DNA of 64,000 bases from Sindora glabra (Eukaryota; Streptophyta; Magnoliopsida; Fabales; Fabaceae). The stretch lies in contig CM035230.1 in NCBI GenBank assembly GCA_020226215.1, positions 3,123,501-3,187,500 on the forward strand, in the 5' to 3' direction. A program made the translations under genes and the position numbers. Below, in pieces: positions 11,765-22,340 of this stretch (positions are counted from its first letter, which is position 1; each line of letters opens with the position of its first letter). The notes under the pieces were generated by a model, which saw only the letters and a program-made list of their open reading frames with translations, had not been told where the DNA came from and did not search any database.

Positions 11765-12290
11765 CACTCAATACTTCTCGAAGATCGATTCATGATCCAC
11801 ATACACTAATTAAAGATTTGGAAAGCAAATATTCCAAAGATGGACTTTCAAACTCATTATAGATATTTCAAATTTTTAGTAATGTTTTTCAAGTTAACAA
11901 GTACATTGACCAAATGAACAAAGTTTTCAAGTCATTTTTAAACAAGTTCATCTTAATGTTCATTAATGACATCCTAATATATAATAAAAGTGAAGAAGAG
12001 CATGTGCATTATTTATAAATTGCTTTACAGACCTTGCAAGAGTATTAATTATATGTTAAGTTTTCAAAGTGTGAGTTCTAAATGACAAATGTCTATTTTT
12101 TAGGACATGGCATTTTAAAAGAAGAAATCCAAGCAAACCTTTAAAAGGTTACAATTATGTCTAAATGTCCAAAACCTTTGATAATGATAGAGATATAATT
12201 TTTTTTTAGATTCTACAAAAAGTTCATAAAGGATTTCTTAAAGATTACATTGCCATTAACTAACCAACATGTAAAGGAGTTAAGTTTGCA
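11765..12290 (+). pseudogene. G0 reverse transcriptase, catalytic half
   Basis: Continues the RT after the inserted LTR with a TTCTCGAAGATCGA (FSKID) start near 11,774, then a KVFKSFLNKF segment. The catalytic box reads F-I-N-D-I-L at 11,959-11,974, so the first aspartate of the F-(I/V)-D-D motif is changed to asparagine (GAT to AAT). KSEEEHV and YFLGHG follow at about 11,988 and 12,090, then KPLxxxxxFxFYKKFIKDF and the thumb. The lost aspartate and many stops mean it is inactive. Confidence 0.85.
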
Positions 12291-12354
12291 TAGAGTGATG
12301 AATGTAAGAAGAGTTTCTAGAGGTTAAAGGAATGTCTAATGTTTACATCTATAT

Positions 12355-12740
12355 TAGCCCTACCAAGTAGAAGTAAAGGTTATTTAGTGTATTGTGACAT
12401 ATCAAGAGTTAGATTAGGATATGTGTTAATGCAACAAAGAGAGGTTATCACTTATGAATCAAAGCAATTAAAGAAACATGAAGTGAACTATCTAACTTAT
12501 GATTTGTAGATAGTAGCTATAGTATTTGCTCTAAAGATTTGGAGACATTATCTTTATAGAGTAACTTGTGCGATTTATATAGATCATAAGTGCATGAAGT
12601 ACATCTTTGAGCAAAAGGACTTAAATTTATAATAGTAAAGGTGGACGGAATTAGTGAAGGACTATAATTGTTCTATCCATTATCATTCTAGAAAGGCCAA
12701 TTTTGTAGCAATTGCCTTAAGTTGAAAAGCTCCAAGGAAA
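12355..12740 (+). pseudogene. G0 RNase H domain
   Basis: RNase H would remove the RNA strand of the hybrid. The frame at 12,380 reads YLVYCDISRVRLGYVLMQ, then YESKQLKKHEVNY near 12,450, FALKIWRHYLYRVTC near 12,524 and YIDHKCMKYIF near 12,573, ending in a DYNCSIHYH-type tail and an A-L-S end at about 12,720. The motif order is that of gypsy RNase H. Its last 220 bases are the head of unit 1 of the tandem array described separately. Confidence 0.85.
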
Positions 12741-13469
12741 TGAGGAAATGTGCAAAAAGAAGAAGTCAGTAGAAATGCGGTCAATGTAAAGATACAATCC
12801 ATTGTAGGAAAGCAAATCAAAGAAGAATAACTAAAGGACCCTAAGTATGCCTAATTGAAGGAAAAGGCAATGACAAAAGAGGAAACCCACATAAGTGTTG
12901 ACGATAAAGATATGATAAGAAATAAAAAGAGATTATGAGTTTTTTATCATTAAAAAAGGAAATCTTAAGAAAGGCATATGAATCACCATGTATAATATAT
13001 CTCAAGCAACCAAGATATATCAAGATTTGAAGAATACCCATTAGTAGGAAGGAATGAGATAGGATGTAAATGAATATGTGACCAAATGTCTAACTTATTA
13101 GCAAGTCAAAATGAAACACCAATGCCTAGTAAGACTTCATCAAAATATTGGAAAAATATTACAATGGATTTTATTATTAGTTTGCTAAAGATTGATAATG
13201 GTTATAATTTTATATGGATGATAATAAATTACCTTACAAAGACAATGCATTTTTAGTAGTGAAGACAATGTTTTTAGCATCTTTATATGCTTAAATTTTC
13301 TTAGATAAGATTGTATTACTACGTGTTGTGCTAGTTGCAATCATCTCTGATTGTAAGATGCAATTCATATCACATTTTAGGTAATTATTTCAAGAAACAT
13401 TGTTGTTACAATTACATTTTGGTATAACATTTCACCTATAAATAGATGAATAGTCAAAAAGGACTATGT
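12521..13469 (+). pseudogene. Array unit 1: RNase H end and integrase
   Basis: Holds the RNase H tail (to about 12,735), a linker, the HHCC region with TTAAGAAAGGCATATGAATC near 12,965, and the integrase core with ATTACAATGGATTTTATTAT near 13,157 and TATATGGATGATAATAA near 13,212. The match to unit 4 is best in the RNase H part and the match to unit 2 is best in the integrase part. Many stops. Confidence 0.85.
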
Positions 13470-14228
13470 AATATTTGCTATAACAATCTAGAGACATTAT
13501 TTTTATTGAGTAACTTGTGATATCTATACAAATCATAAAAACTTAAAGTTTACCTTTGAGCAAAAAGACATAAATATGTGATAGCAAAAGTAGATGGAGT
13601 TGGTGAAGGATTATAATTATTCTATCCGTTATCATCATAAAAAGGCAAATGTTGCAATAAATGCCTTCTTTCAAAAAGTTCTAAAGAAAAATGGAAATAT
13701 GTAGAAAGAAGAAGTTAATGGGGAAGTAGCTAGTGTAAGGATACAATCCACAATAGTATAGTAGACTAAAAAAGAATAAGTAAAAGACCTTAAGTATGCT
13801 TAATTAAAGGAAAAGGCAATAATAAAAAAAAGAAACCCACATAAGTGTTAATGACAAAGATATAAAAAGAAATAAGAAGAGATTGTGAGTTTCTAAATCA
13901 TTAAGAAAGGAAATAATCATGATGGATTTCATTATTGGTTTGCTAAAGACTAGTAAAAGCTATAATTCTATATGGATTGTAATAAATTGCCTCACAAAGA
14001 CAATGCATTTCTTACTAATGAAAATGATGTTTTCAGCATCTCTATATGCTTAGATTTTCTTGGATAGAATCGTAAAATTACGTGGTGTACTAGTTGCAAT
14101 CATCTCTAATTTTAGGATATAGTTCACATTGTATTTCTAGTAATTATTTCAAGAAATATTGGGGATGTAGTTACATTTTAGTGTAGCATTTCACCTACAA
14201 ATAGATGAACAATCAAAATAGATCATGT
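13470..14228 (+). pseudogene. Array unit 2: RNase H end and integrase, with a 190-bp internal loss
   Basis: Same order as unit 1 but about 190 bases shorter. The sequence jumps from ATTAAGAAAGGAAAT to ATCATGATGGATTTC at about 13,917, so the HHCC finger region from the CATGAATC-like motif to just before the DFI core is absent. The core is present (TATATGGATTGTAATAAATT near 13,970). The RNase H part is closest to unit 3, and the core is closest to unit 1. Confidence 0.85.
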
Positions 14229-15180
14229 AGTATTTGCTCTAAAGATTTGAAGATATTATCTTTATAAAATAACTTGTAAGACCTATATAAATCATAAAAG
14301 CTTGTAGTATATTTTTGAGTAAAAAGACTAAATATGCAACAATGAAGGTGGATGGAATTGGTAAAAAAATATAATTATTCTATCCATTATCATTATAAAA
14401 AGGCTAATGTTGTAGCAAATGCCTTTTGTCAAAAAGTTTCAAGAAAAGAGGAAGTGTGCAGAAAGAAGTTAGTGGAGAAGTAGCCAATGTAAAGACACAA
14501 TCTACGATAGTAGAGTAAATTAAAGAAGAACAAATAAAACACCCTAAGTGTGCTTAATTGAAGGAAAAGGCAATAGCAAAAGAGAAAACCCATATATGTG
14601 TTTATGATAAAGATATGATAAGAAATAGTAAGTGATTATGAGTTTTTGAATCATTAAGAAAGGAAATCTTAAGAAAGGCACATGAATCAACATATATAAT
14701 GGATCCTAAGCAACCAAGATATATCAAGATTTGAAGATTATCCATTAATAGGAAGGAATGAAGAAAGACATAAATGAATGTGTGACCAAATGTCTAGTTA
14801 TCAATAAGTCAAAATAGAATACCAATGCCCAACAGGACTCCCTCATAATATTTATATTCCTAAATGGAAGTGGGAAAGCATCACGATGGATTTCATTGTT
14901 ACTTTGCCAAAGACTAATAAAGGCTACGATTATATATAGGTGATAGTAGATTGCCTCACAAAGAAATTGCATTTCTAGTTAGTGAAGATGACATTTTTAG
15001 CATCTTTATATGCTTAAATTTTCTTGGAAATGATTGTACCACTATAAGGTGTGCTAGTTGTTTGATTGTGGGATGTAACATTACATTTTTAATAACCATT
15101 TCAAGAAGCATTAGGAATGCATATATGTTTCATTACAATATTTTACCCACAAATAGATAAATAGTCAGAAAAGACCTTAT
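14229..15180 (+). pseudogene. Array unit 3: RNase H end and integrase
   Basis: Full-length unit. RNase H tail at 14,229-14,450, HHCC region around 14,660-14,830 (CACATGAATCAACATATATA near 14,679), core at 14,870-15,170 with ATCACGATGGATTTCATTG near 14,880. The core tryptophan codon is a stop (TATATATAGGTGATAGTAG near 14,930), shared with unit 4 and not with units 1 and 2. Confidence 0.85.
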
Positions 15181-16094
15181 AGCATTTGCTGTAAAGATCT
15201 AGAGATATTATCTTTATGGAGTAACTTGCAAAATATATATAAATCACAAAAGATTGAAACTCACTTTTAAGTAAAAGGACTTAAATCTGTGATAGTGAAA
15301 GTGGATGGAATTGGTGAAGGACTATAATTGTTCTATTGATTATCATTCTAGAAAGGCTAATGTTGTAGTAAATGCCTTAAGTTGAATAGCTCCAAGGAAA
15401 AGAGGAAGTGTGTGGTAATAATAAGTTAGTGGAGAAGTAGCTAGTGTAAGGACACAATCTATGATAGTAGAGAAGATAAAAAAATGAATAGCTAAAATAC
15501 CTTTAGTATGCCTAATTAAAGGAAAAGGCAACTTATATAAGTGTTGTTGATAAAAATATGATAAGAAATAAGAAAAGATTCTAAGTTTTTGAATAATTAA
15601 GAAAGGAAATCTTAAGAAAGGCACATGAATCAACATATATGATGCATCTTGTAGTAACCAAGATGTGATAAGATTTGAAGAGTATCCATTAATAGGAAGG
15701 GAAAAAAAAGGATGAAAATGAGTATAAAACCAAATGCCTAAGTTGCCAACAAGTTAAAGTAAAACACCAATGCCTACAAGACTCTAATAAAATATTTATA
15801 TTCTTAAATGGAAGTAGGAAAGCATCACAATGGATTTTATTATTAGTTTGCCAAAGACTAATAAAGGCTACAATTATATATAGGTGATAGTAGATCACTT
15901 CATAAAGATGACATATTTCTTGCCACTGAAGATGATGTTTTCCGCATCTTTATATGCCAAATTTTCTTAGATAAGATTGTACCACTACATAGTGTACTTG
16001 TTGTGATCCAATCATTTTAAGAAGCATTAGGGATGCAATTACATTTTAGTATAGTGTTTCACCCATAAATAGATAAATAGTCAGAAAATACTAT
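15181..16094 (+). pseudogene. Array unit 4: RNase H end and integrase, joined to the native C-terminal part
   Basis: RNase H tail at 15,181-15,400, HHCC region near 15,600-15,790, core from about 15,830. It shares the TATATATAGGTGATAGTAG stop (about 15,876) and CAGAAAA at the end with unit 3. A small loss (about 40 bases) joins TTGTGATCC to AATCATTTTAAG near 16,005. It then runs without a break into the integrase C-terminal part. Confidence 0.85.
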
Positions 16095-16850
16095 CTAGAC
16101 ATTAAATGATATGCTTAGAGCCTATATAATTAACTTTAAAGGAGGTTGGCATAAGAATTTATCTCTAATAGAGTTTTCTTATAACAACTATTATCAAGCA
16201 AGCATTCAAATGGCTCTATTTAAAGCGTTATATGTAAGAAAGTGTAGATCACTGATAAGTTAGTTTATGCTAGGAGAGGCAAAGATAATTGGATCAAGAT
16301 TAGTGGAAGATGCATTGAGCAAGGTCCAAATCATCATTAAAAAATTGCATGTAGCTCAAGATAGGCAAAAGCATATGTTGATACACATAAATAAGAATAA
16401 GACTTCTAAGAAAAAGAGCATGTATTTCTTAAGGTATCACCATTGAAAGGAATAATGCATTTCAATAGGAAACAAAAGTTAGCACCAATGTATATTGGTC
16501 CTTAATTGATGACCAAAAAGATTGAAAAGGTAGCATATTAATTAGATTTATCAAAAAGCATGAAAGTGATACATCCTATTTTTCATATATCAATGTTCCA
16601 AAAATATATTCTCAATGAGTCCATATACTAAAGGAAGAACATGTAAAGTTAGATTAAAAGCTGACTTATATGAAACAACCATTTAGAATAGTAAATTGAC
16701 AAGTTAGGGAGCTAAGATTTAAGGAAATACTTACAGTCAAGGTGATTTAGGAAAAAGATGGCAAGCAAAAAGCAACTTAAGAATCAAAAGCAAACAAGAA
16801 GGAAATGTATCCCGAACTAGTTGGTAAGATTCCTTAAAGCTTTTATTTTA
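16095..16850 (+). pseudogene. G0 integrase C-terminal part and polyprotein tail
   Basis: After unit 4 the frame reads a LNDMLRAYIINFKGGW-like stretch (16,100-16,155), then SYNNYYQASIQMALFKALY and RKCRSLI near 16,170-16,255. This is the usual gypsy EALYGRKCRS landmark. It goes on with a VSPLKGIMHFNRK-like GPY/F-type region near 16,435 and an IHPIFHISMFQKYI motif near 16,575, and a tail near 16,690-16,840 (WQVRELR-like). This C-terminal organisation is that of chromovirus-like integrases. Stops and shifts are frequent. Confidence 0.85.
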
Positions 16851-16904
16851 TAGGCTATTGATAATTTTGAATAATCCTATTTCATTTGGTGAAAATTTAA
16901 GGAC

Positions 16905-16927
16905 AAATTTTTTTAAAGGGTAGAATT
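16905..16927 (+). other. G0 polypurine tract region
   Basis: AATTTTTTTAAAGGGTAGAA just before the LTR start TGTAATATTTGG (16,928). This is the position and makeup of the plus-strand primer of gypsy elements, after the typical GGACAAATTT motif. Confidence 0.65.
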
Positions 16928-17946
16928 TGTAATATTTGGTAGAAACCTAAGAGATTAAGATCATTAGAAAGTAATAATTAATGGGTAATTAGTGAAAATA
17001 CCAATTAATGGATGAAAAATCCATTAAAAGTAAATTAGAGAAATTAAAGCAATTTTAAAAGTATTTAAAATTAAAGGTTAATAAGATTTTAGGCTAACCT
17101 AAGGATTTTACCAAGATCCACCCTAAGAATATCTAAGTAATTAAGATTTTGAAACTTTGGCAAATTTAAGGGGATTTCATGGTTGCATATAGTAGCCAAA
17201 AGAGGAATTATTTGAATTTCAAAGTTAACAGGATAAATAGTAAGGAATTGACTAATAACCATGCTAAAATAGTGTGAGTGATTAACAATCTAATAAAAGC
17301 CTAATTAAAAGGATTCTTCTAGGATTTTACCTATTATCTTAGTTAGTGTTTTATTAAATAAAATTGCGATTTAATTTGATTCATAGAGAAAATAGTGGAA
17401 CACTCAATAATGTTGCCTAATTAAGCTTAATTCTTGGAAGTACCATGAATTAAAGTAAATGAGAATTTTGTTATGCAAAATAAGGAAAGTATTTTAGTAT
17501 TGGATGCGGTTTTGATTACAATTATTAGAAAGAATCAATTAGATTTTAGTTAATTTTTCCAAGCATTATCCTAAAATGATTTTATTAGAAAATTAAAGGT
17601 GATGATATGGATTAAGAAGCATTATTTTATTATAGCTTAGAGACACTTGTTTGTTTTTATGGCAAGGATTTTTAATACATTATTTTGTTGCCTTAGTGTG
17701 ACTTGTTTAATTGAAAGTGAAGTAAGTAAAGTCATGTCATCAACTAGTCACTAAGTTTTTAATGAAGGAATAATATTATACATAGCATTAAATGTGAAAT
17801 GTTTATTATAATTAGTGAGAGAAGAAATAAGATTTTGGAAGATATCGCCTAAGTCCTGGGAGTTACATGCCAATGTAAGCTTGGAGCCTAAAATTTGTGA
17901 TGTAGTCTTAATTAAGATAATGACATAGAAGGCTTCTCATTTTTAC

Positions 17947-17954
17947 TATAAATA
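17947..17954 (+). promoter_or_regulatory. TATA box of the G0 LTR
   Basis: TATAAATA in TTTACTATAAATAGGTGAGAG, about 1 kb into the LTR, where U3/R boundaries of long gypsy LTRs lie. The LTR at 40,634-45,980 has the same ACTATAAATAG-(G/T) box at about 44,690. Confidence 0.6.
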
Positions 17955-19824
17955 GGTGAGAGTTTTATAAAGTTTTCTTGCAGGAAACACTAGCAAATCG
18001 CGATTTCACAAGGGAGAGAAAAATAAGAAAGTTCTTCATTTTTCTTTGTGTATTCTTCATCTTTCTTCATGCTCTATTAATAAAATTCTTGAAAGTTCTT
18101 AGAGTTTTGCTTAAGTATCTCAGAGAAAAGCTCTTGATCTTTAATGAGGAAAGTAAAAGAGATAATCTTCTTAGTAGTTTCATTTCTTTTCATAATTCTT
18201 TTATAAAGTTCTTCACTAACTTTATATTGTTTCTTTTTGGTAAATAACTTCATGTTGTTTTTGAATAATGGAACTTGAATCTAAAGGCATGTAAAGCAAA
18301 GGAACATGTTTAATGAGAGTGAATGGAAATCTACCCTTTTTTTCCTTAGTTTTTTTTTTAAGAAAGTCTTGTATGTATAAAATATATGTGTGTTTTGCTT
18401 GATGGTGTTTTGAAGCCATGATTTTTCATGGTGAATCTTGTTTTCATAGAACTTGGAAAGATATTTTCTTAAATAGGAAGTTTTTGAAAAAGGTTGGCTT
18501 TTGTAGTTGTGCTTTGTTTCTAAAATTGAAAAGGATAGGAGACAAAAATGTTTTATTTAAAAGGATTTGAAAAAAAAAATGTCAGCTTTAAAATGACTTG
18601 AAAAGGAACCATTCCATTTTTAAATATTGGATGGTCAACTTTTAAAACATAGTTTTATACAAAAATGGGAGTAAAAATCTTGTTGAATAATATGTCCATC
18701 GCTAATGGGTTCCACTATGTAACATAGGGCAAAGTTTTGATTTTTATGTTAAAAGTAAGTATAATGTTTCTAAACCTTAATAACGATACTAAATGATGGT
18801 TACCTTAAAAGTTATTAAGCATAAATGAATTTGAAAACCATGTTTAGAGCTTTTAAGTTCTTCACTAGAACTTTGAGAAAAATTCTATTTTTATTAGAAA
18901 AAATTTACTATATTTTGTTCTATACTTCTTTAAAAATATTAGCATCCATTTATATCAAGTTTTTGAAGCAAAAACATGATTAAAATTAGCCTTAAAGCCC
19001 ATGACATTTTGCTAGAAAGTGGTTTTCAAATTACGTTTTATTTCCTATAAAGTGGTTTTTTTTTATAAAATGTTATGGTTGATTATGTAAAATATTTTGA
19101 GCAAGAAAACGGTTGGAATATGACATACTTAGTTTCCTTATTTCAAAGATGCAAAGTTTTAGAAAATTTTACAAAAGTTTGTTTGAAAAATTAGTATTTT
19201 AAAGTAAAGATTGCACGTTGAAACCTAGTAAAGGTTTAAGCTTGAATGCATATGAATTTGATGTTGCAATGTGGAGAAATAGTATGGTTATGTTAGTGAT
19301 GTATTGTGTGATTCTATGCTTATTTTAGTTAGGAAAAATAATTTTCATACTTCCTAGAATAATTTATAAAGTATAGGCTTGATTATGGTTAAGTTTAAGA
19401 ATAATAGAACTTAAAAAATCCAAGTTAGATCCTCTTAATTTTTGCTAAAAAATTATGTAAATGTATGCTCATTTTTAAGCAAAAATTTTGCTTGATTTTA
19501 GCATAGAGTTATGTAGAAATAATACTTCAGAATTATATTTAAATTTGAAAAGAATAGATTTAAAAATTGAATAAGTGTTGCACACTTTTCTTACTAAAAA
19601 CTATGAGCATTAAAATGCTTTTAGTGCTTGAATTGTATTATGAATTATCTTATAAATGTTGGTGTGTGTCTTAGAACCAATCATATAAGATGATTAGAGT
19701 TATACACAATGTATTATATTTTATTTTAGGCAATTTAATTATTATATTTTGTTTTTATTATTATTATGCGCAATTTATAACTTAATATAATAATTATCCT
19801 TGGAATAGCTTTGCTATTCCTAAA

Positions 19825-20007
19825 ATGCCCCTAGTCAAGTATTATTATGAAAAGGATAGTAATAATACATCGAGACTAGCATGTATAGTGACTGATGATT
19901 ACGAATCATGGATATGTGATATCAAGTCAATACATGAGTACATTGCTAGTGAACAATGTACTGGACTGACCCACTATGAGAATATTGCATGGATAAACGT
20001 GTCATAA
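19825..20007 (+). other. 60-codon open frame in solo LTR A, unlikely gene
   Basis: ATG at 19,825 to TAA at 20,007. The same frame is open in copy B (42,517-42,699) with three amino-acid differences. In copies C and D it is broken at the same tryptophan region (TGG to TAG in C, TGA in D), and no known domain is seen. I read it as a chance frame in a well-preserved LTR; the two open copies are simply the two youngest. Confidence 0.3.
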
Positions 20008-20652
20008 GATATTCTCATATGATCACAACTACGCATAAACCTTTGACCTGAAATCACTACGGTTCCCTACATGAGGAATTACTCACTTTAATATTGTCCT
20101 ATGTCACCTTTAATCAGGTGACAAGTAGGGCATTGATTGGGTGTGTCATAAATCATGCAGAGGGAAGTGAGTGATGTAAATGGGATTTTGTTACTCTTGT
20201 ATAAAAGAGAAATATCCTTGGGCCCCTTGATTGAGTGAGACTTAGAAATGCATGGTCATGCTCAGTTGAATTAATATGTGATATTAATTATTTATTTTAA
20301 GTCTACTCAGTATCAAGAAATATAAATTGAACATTGACGAGGATGACACATTCCATGCCTCCAGTTCAATTTGGATATTATTACAAAAGGGTTATGATGT
20401 AAAACGTTGATCATGTATTAGGTGGATGTCGAATCACAGACATTCTTACTACTTGAGTGGCAGTGATGTATTGCTAGATACCGCTCGCTGTCTATGGCTC
20501 AATAATAAGTCATTGTCAACGTAGTAAGAACCTACAGGGTCACACAAAAGGAGTAGGAATAAGACAATAATTAATTGGACTTTAATTATATTAATATCCA
20601 ATTAATTGGACTTATTTTCGTGCATATATATTATTTAGAATAATAAATTCAC

Positions 20653-20656
<4 letters not shown>

Positions 20657-20699
<43 letters not shown>
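20657..20699. repeat. (TA)n microsatellite in LTR A, about 21 units
   Basis: Pure TA run. The same site holds about 16 units in copy B (43,350-43,382) and about 8 in copy C (60,393-60,409). Confidence 0.9.
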
Positions 20700-20702
<3 letters not shown>

Positions 20703-20986
20703 GTGATATTATCTGATATTAAAGTAATATCAAGTAATTATCTTATCAGATATTAGATAAATATATTATGAGATAATATTATTTTGATATTTGATAACTA
20801 TATGCAATTATCTAATATTAAGATATTTATTATGAGATAATATCATTATCTAATATTAGATAATTAATAGATAAGTCTTATCTCTTCCCATTATCTCTAG
20901 GATAAGGATAAGATGAGTTGTTAAGTGTGATTAGGATTTTGGAAGCATTATCCTAGTAGGACTAGGATTATGGCTTGCCTAAGTTC

Positions 20987-20993
20987 TATAAAA
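20987..20993 (+). promoter_or_regulatory. TATA box of solo LTR A
   Basis: TATAAAA in GTTCTATAAAAGGGG, conserved in copies B (43,673), C (60,695) and D (6,645, minus strand). It is the likely U3 promoter of the parent retrotransposon. Confidence 0.6.
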
Positions 20994-21754
20994 GGGGACT
21001 TGAGGGCAGCACTTAATAATCACGTTTTAAGCTTCCATATAAACCCTAAATCACTCCGAAAACATCCAATCCTAATTCTTAGAGAGAAAAACGCATCCTA
21101 GCAGACGCGTGGAGGGTGAGAGGTCGTTGTTCACTCCGTGTGGATACCGTAGAGACGCTGTACCTTCCGGCCGGCGTTTGATTCATCCGCTCTCAAGTTT
21201 TGATCAGTAGAAACACGAGTGCCCAATAGGTAAAACCCTAATCATTGACTCATGCTTTTTGCATGGATCCTAGGTAGAATTCGGATCAAAATTTAAAATT
21301 CCGCTGCATGTGATAATTCGAATTCCCAACAATAAATGATACACGCACTATTATAATATGATATGATATGTTTGAGGACTATAATATATTATCTAACTTA
21401 TGAATATGGAAGCATGAATACTCAACATGGTTACTTGAAATGTTACCAGTTAATTTAAGTACTATTTTCCTAAATTACATTATCGTGAATGTGATGTTGT
21501 TTATGTAATAACCATGATACAGATACTACTATAACCTATCCCGATCTGTGATAAGTGAAAATATAGCTTGAGTGCCTATGTGAAATGTAGCTTGAATGCC
21601 TTATATGAGGATGTGATGAAAATATGTGAGTATATGATATGAAACCTACAGAGATGATTGGAGATTAGCCTGACTTCCTCTATTTTGAGTTGCACAAAAT
21701 GACACATGGCAAGTAGGTGGAAGGACAAGATTAGGATAAACATGGGTTATGGTT

Positions 21755-22020
21755 GGTTTTAAGAGGTAACCCTACATTCATCCTACCATTTCTATTACAC
21801 AATTATTTATAATATATAATGCTTATGATTGTGCTTCAATATTCTCCTATTTATAATCTCATAAGTGCATCATGTATAATCATAAATATATGAAATGTCT
21901 AAAATAGTTTTCAAGTTAAAAAATTATTTTAATATATAATTTACATATATATTTGATTTTCTAGCTAAAACCTATTAGAAATTAGTGTGATAGCTATTCA
22001 CTAAATAATTAATTACTCAT
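21755..22020. other. No recognised feature
   Basis: AT-rich sequence between the likely end of the G0 LTR and the 320-bp tandem duplication. No repeat partner or frame seen. Confidence 0.4.
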
Positions 22021-22340
22021 TACACTACTAAATATCACTTTTAGATACTCGTCCTTCAAATGGTGTCATCTATATGGTGGCATTTGTAACATACTGCATA
22101 TGGTTAATTTAAGCATGAGCTTCACTTTGTCATTAGGATTAATGGTTCTAGCTTGTAGTTGTGGTCTAGGATATAAGTAGTTAGATTTGAGCTCTTCGTG
22201 TCAGATCTAGTTAGCCTATTGAGTAGTTTTAAAAGATTCCATACTAAAGGATTAGGAGATTGACTCATATCAACATGAAGTTTTAGACTATAACTACATA
22301 ACCTATGATCTTTCAACACTATGGATAACAAAGATATCTA
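22021..22340. repeat. 320-bp tandem duplication, unit 1
   Basis: From TACACTACTAAATATC to ATATCTA. It is nearly identical to the next 320 bases: I count four or five differences, at CTCGTCC/CTCATCC, CAACATG/CAATGTG, CCTATGA/CCTGTGA and one at the start. A minus-strand frame of 69 codons (22,122-22,331) is open in both units, with one amino-acid change. The frame resembles no family I know. Confidence 0.95.

Larger units (their letters stand above)
12521..16094 (+). repeat. Four-unit head-to-tail array of RNase H end plus integrase N-terminal and core
   Basis: The segment from AGTATTTGCTCTAAAG (RNase H) to the end of the integrase core (CAGAAAA-CTAT) is present four times in direct order. Units start at about 12,521, 13,470, 14,229 and 15,181, lengths 949, 759, 952 and 914. 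The outer edges join normal polyprotein on both sides: RNase H upstream of unit 1, and the integrase C-terminal part (TCTAGACATT) after unit 4. The breakpoints share CTAT (AGCTATAGTATTT on the RNase H side, ACTATCTAGAC on the integrase side), so the first duplication may have used this short homology. Every unit has the same in-frame stop where the family has glutamine (GC-(C/T)-TAATT). Confidence 0.9.
19657..21331 (+). mobile_element. Solo LTR, copy A, with ATAAA target duplication
   Basis: TGTTGGTGTGTGTC at 19,657 to CCCAACA at 21,331, 1,675 bp, with TGTTGG/CCAACA inverted ends and perfect ATAAA on both sides (19,652-19,656 and 21,332-21,336). It is inside the G0 3' LTR. By eye it is nearly the same as copy B. 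Internal landmarks: AATCATATAAGATGATT head, a 60-codon open frame, GGTTCCCTACATGAGG, a (TA)n tract, a CTATAAAAGG promoter box, CCGGCCGGCG near 21,168, and GCATGGATCCTAGG before the end. No interior region follows, so it is a solo LTR. Confidence 0.95.
5900..21754 (+). mobile_element. G0: Ty3/gypsy retrotransposon, broken and multiply interrupted
   Basis: The coding order protease, RT, RNase H, integrase, C-terminal tail, polypurine tract, 3' LTR is that of Ty3/gypsy. All pieces are plus strand and join correctly once four inserted LTRs are removed. Gag and the 5' LTR are not recognised; sequence upstream of about 5,900 is another LTR (copy E), so the 5' part is lost or replaced. Every domain has stops and frameshifts. 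The RNase H-integrase part is amplified to four units. The DSG protease, the F-(Y/I)-D-D type RT and the KALY-x-RKCRS integrase motif resemble chromovirus-type elements of the Tekay/Del group, but that assignment is by eye only. Confidence 0.85.
16928..21754 (+). mobile_element. G0 3' LTR, split by solo LTR A
   Basis: Begins TGTAATATTTGG after the polypurine tract and probably ends near GGGTTATGG at about 21,744-21,752, a match to the GGGTTATGACA end of the LTR at 37,130 and to the ends of the LTRs at 40,634 and 58,904. Without solo LTR A and one duplication copy it would be about 3.1 kb. It has a TATA box (17,947) with a likely transcript start downstream. Two short TAGCTTGA-(G/A)-TGCC repeats lie near 21,567 and 21,597. 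The end is inferred by alignment to the other LTRs and may be off by some tens of bases. Confidence 0.65.
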
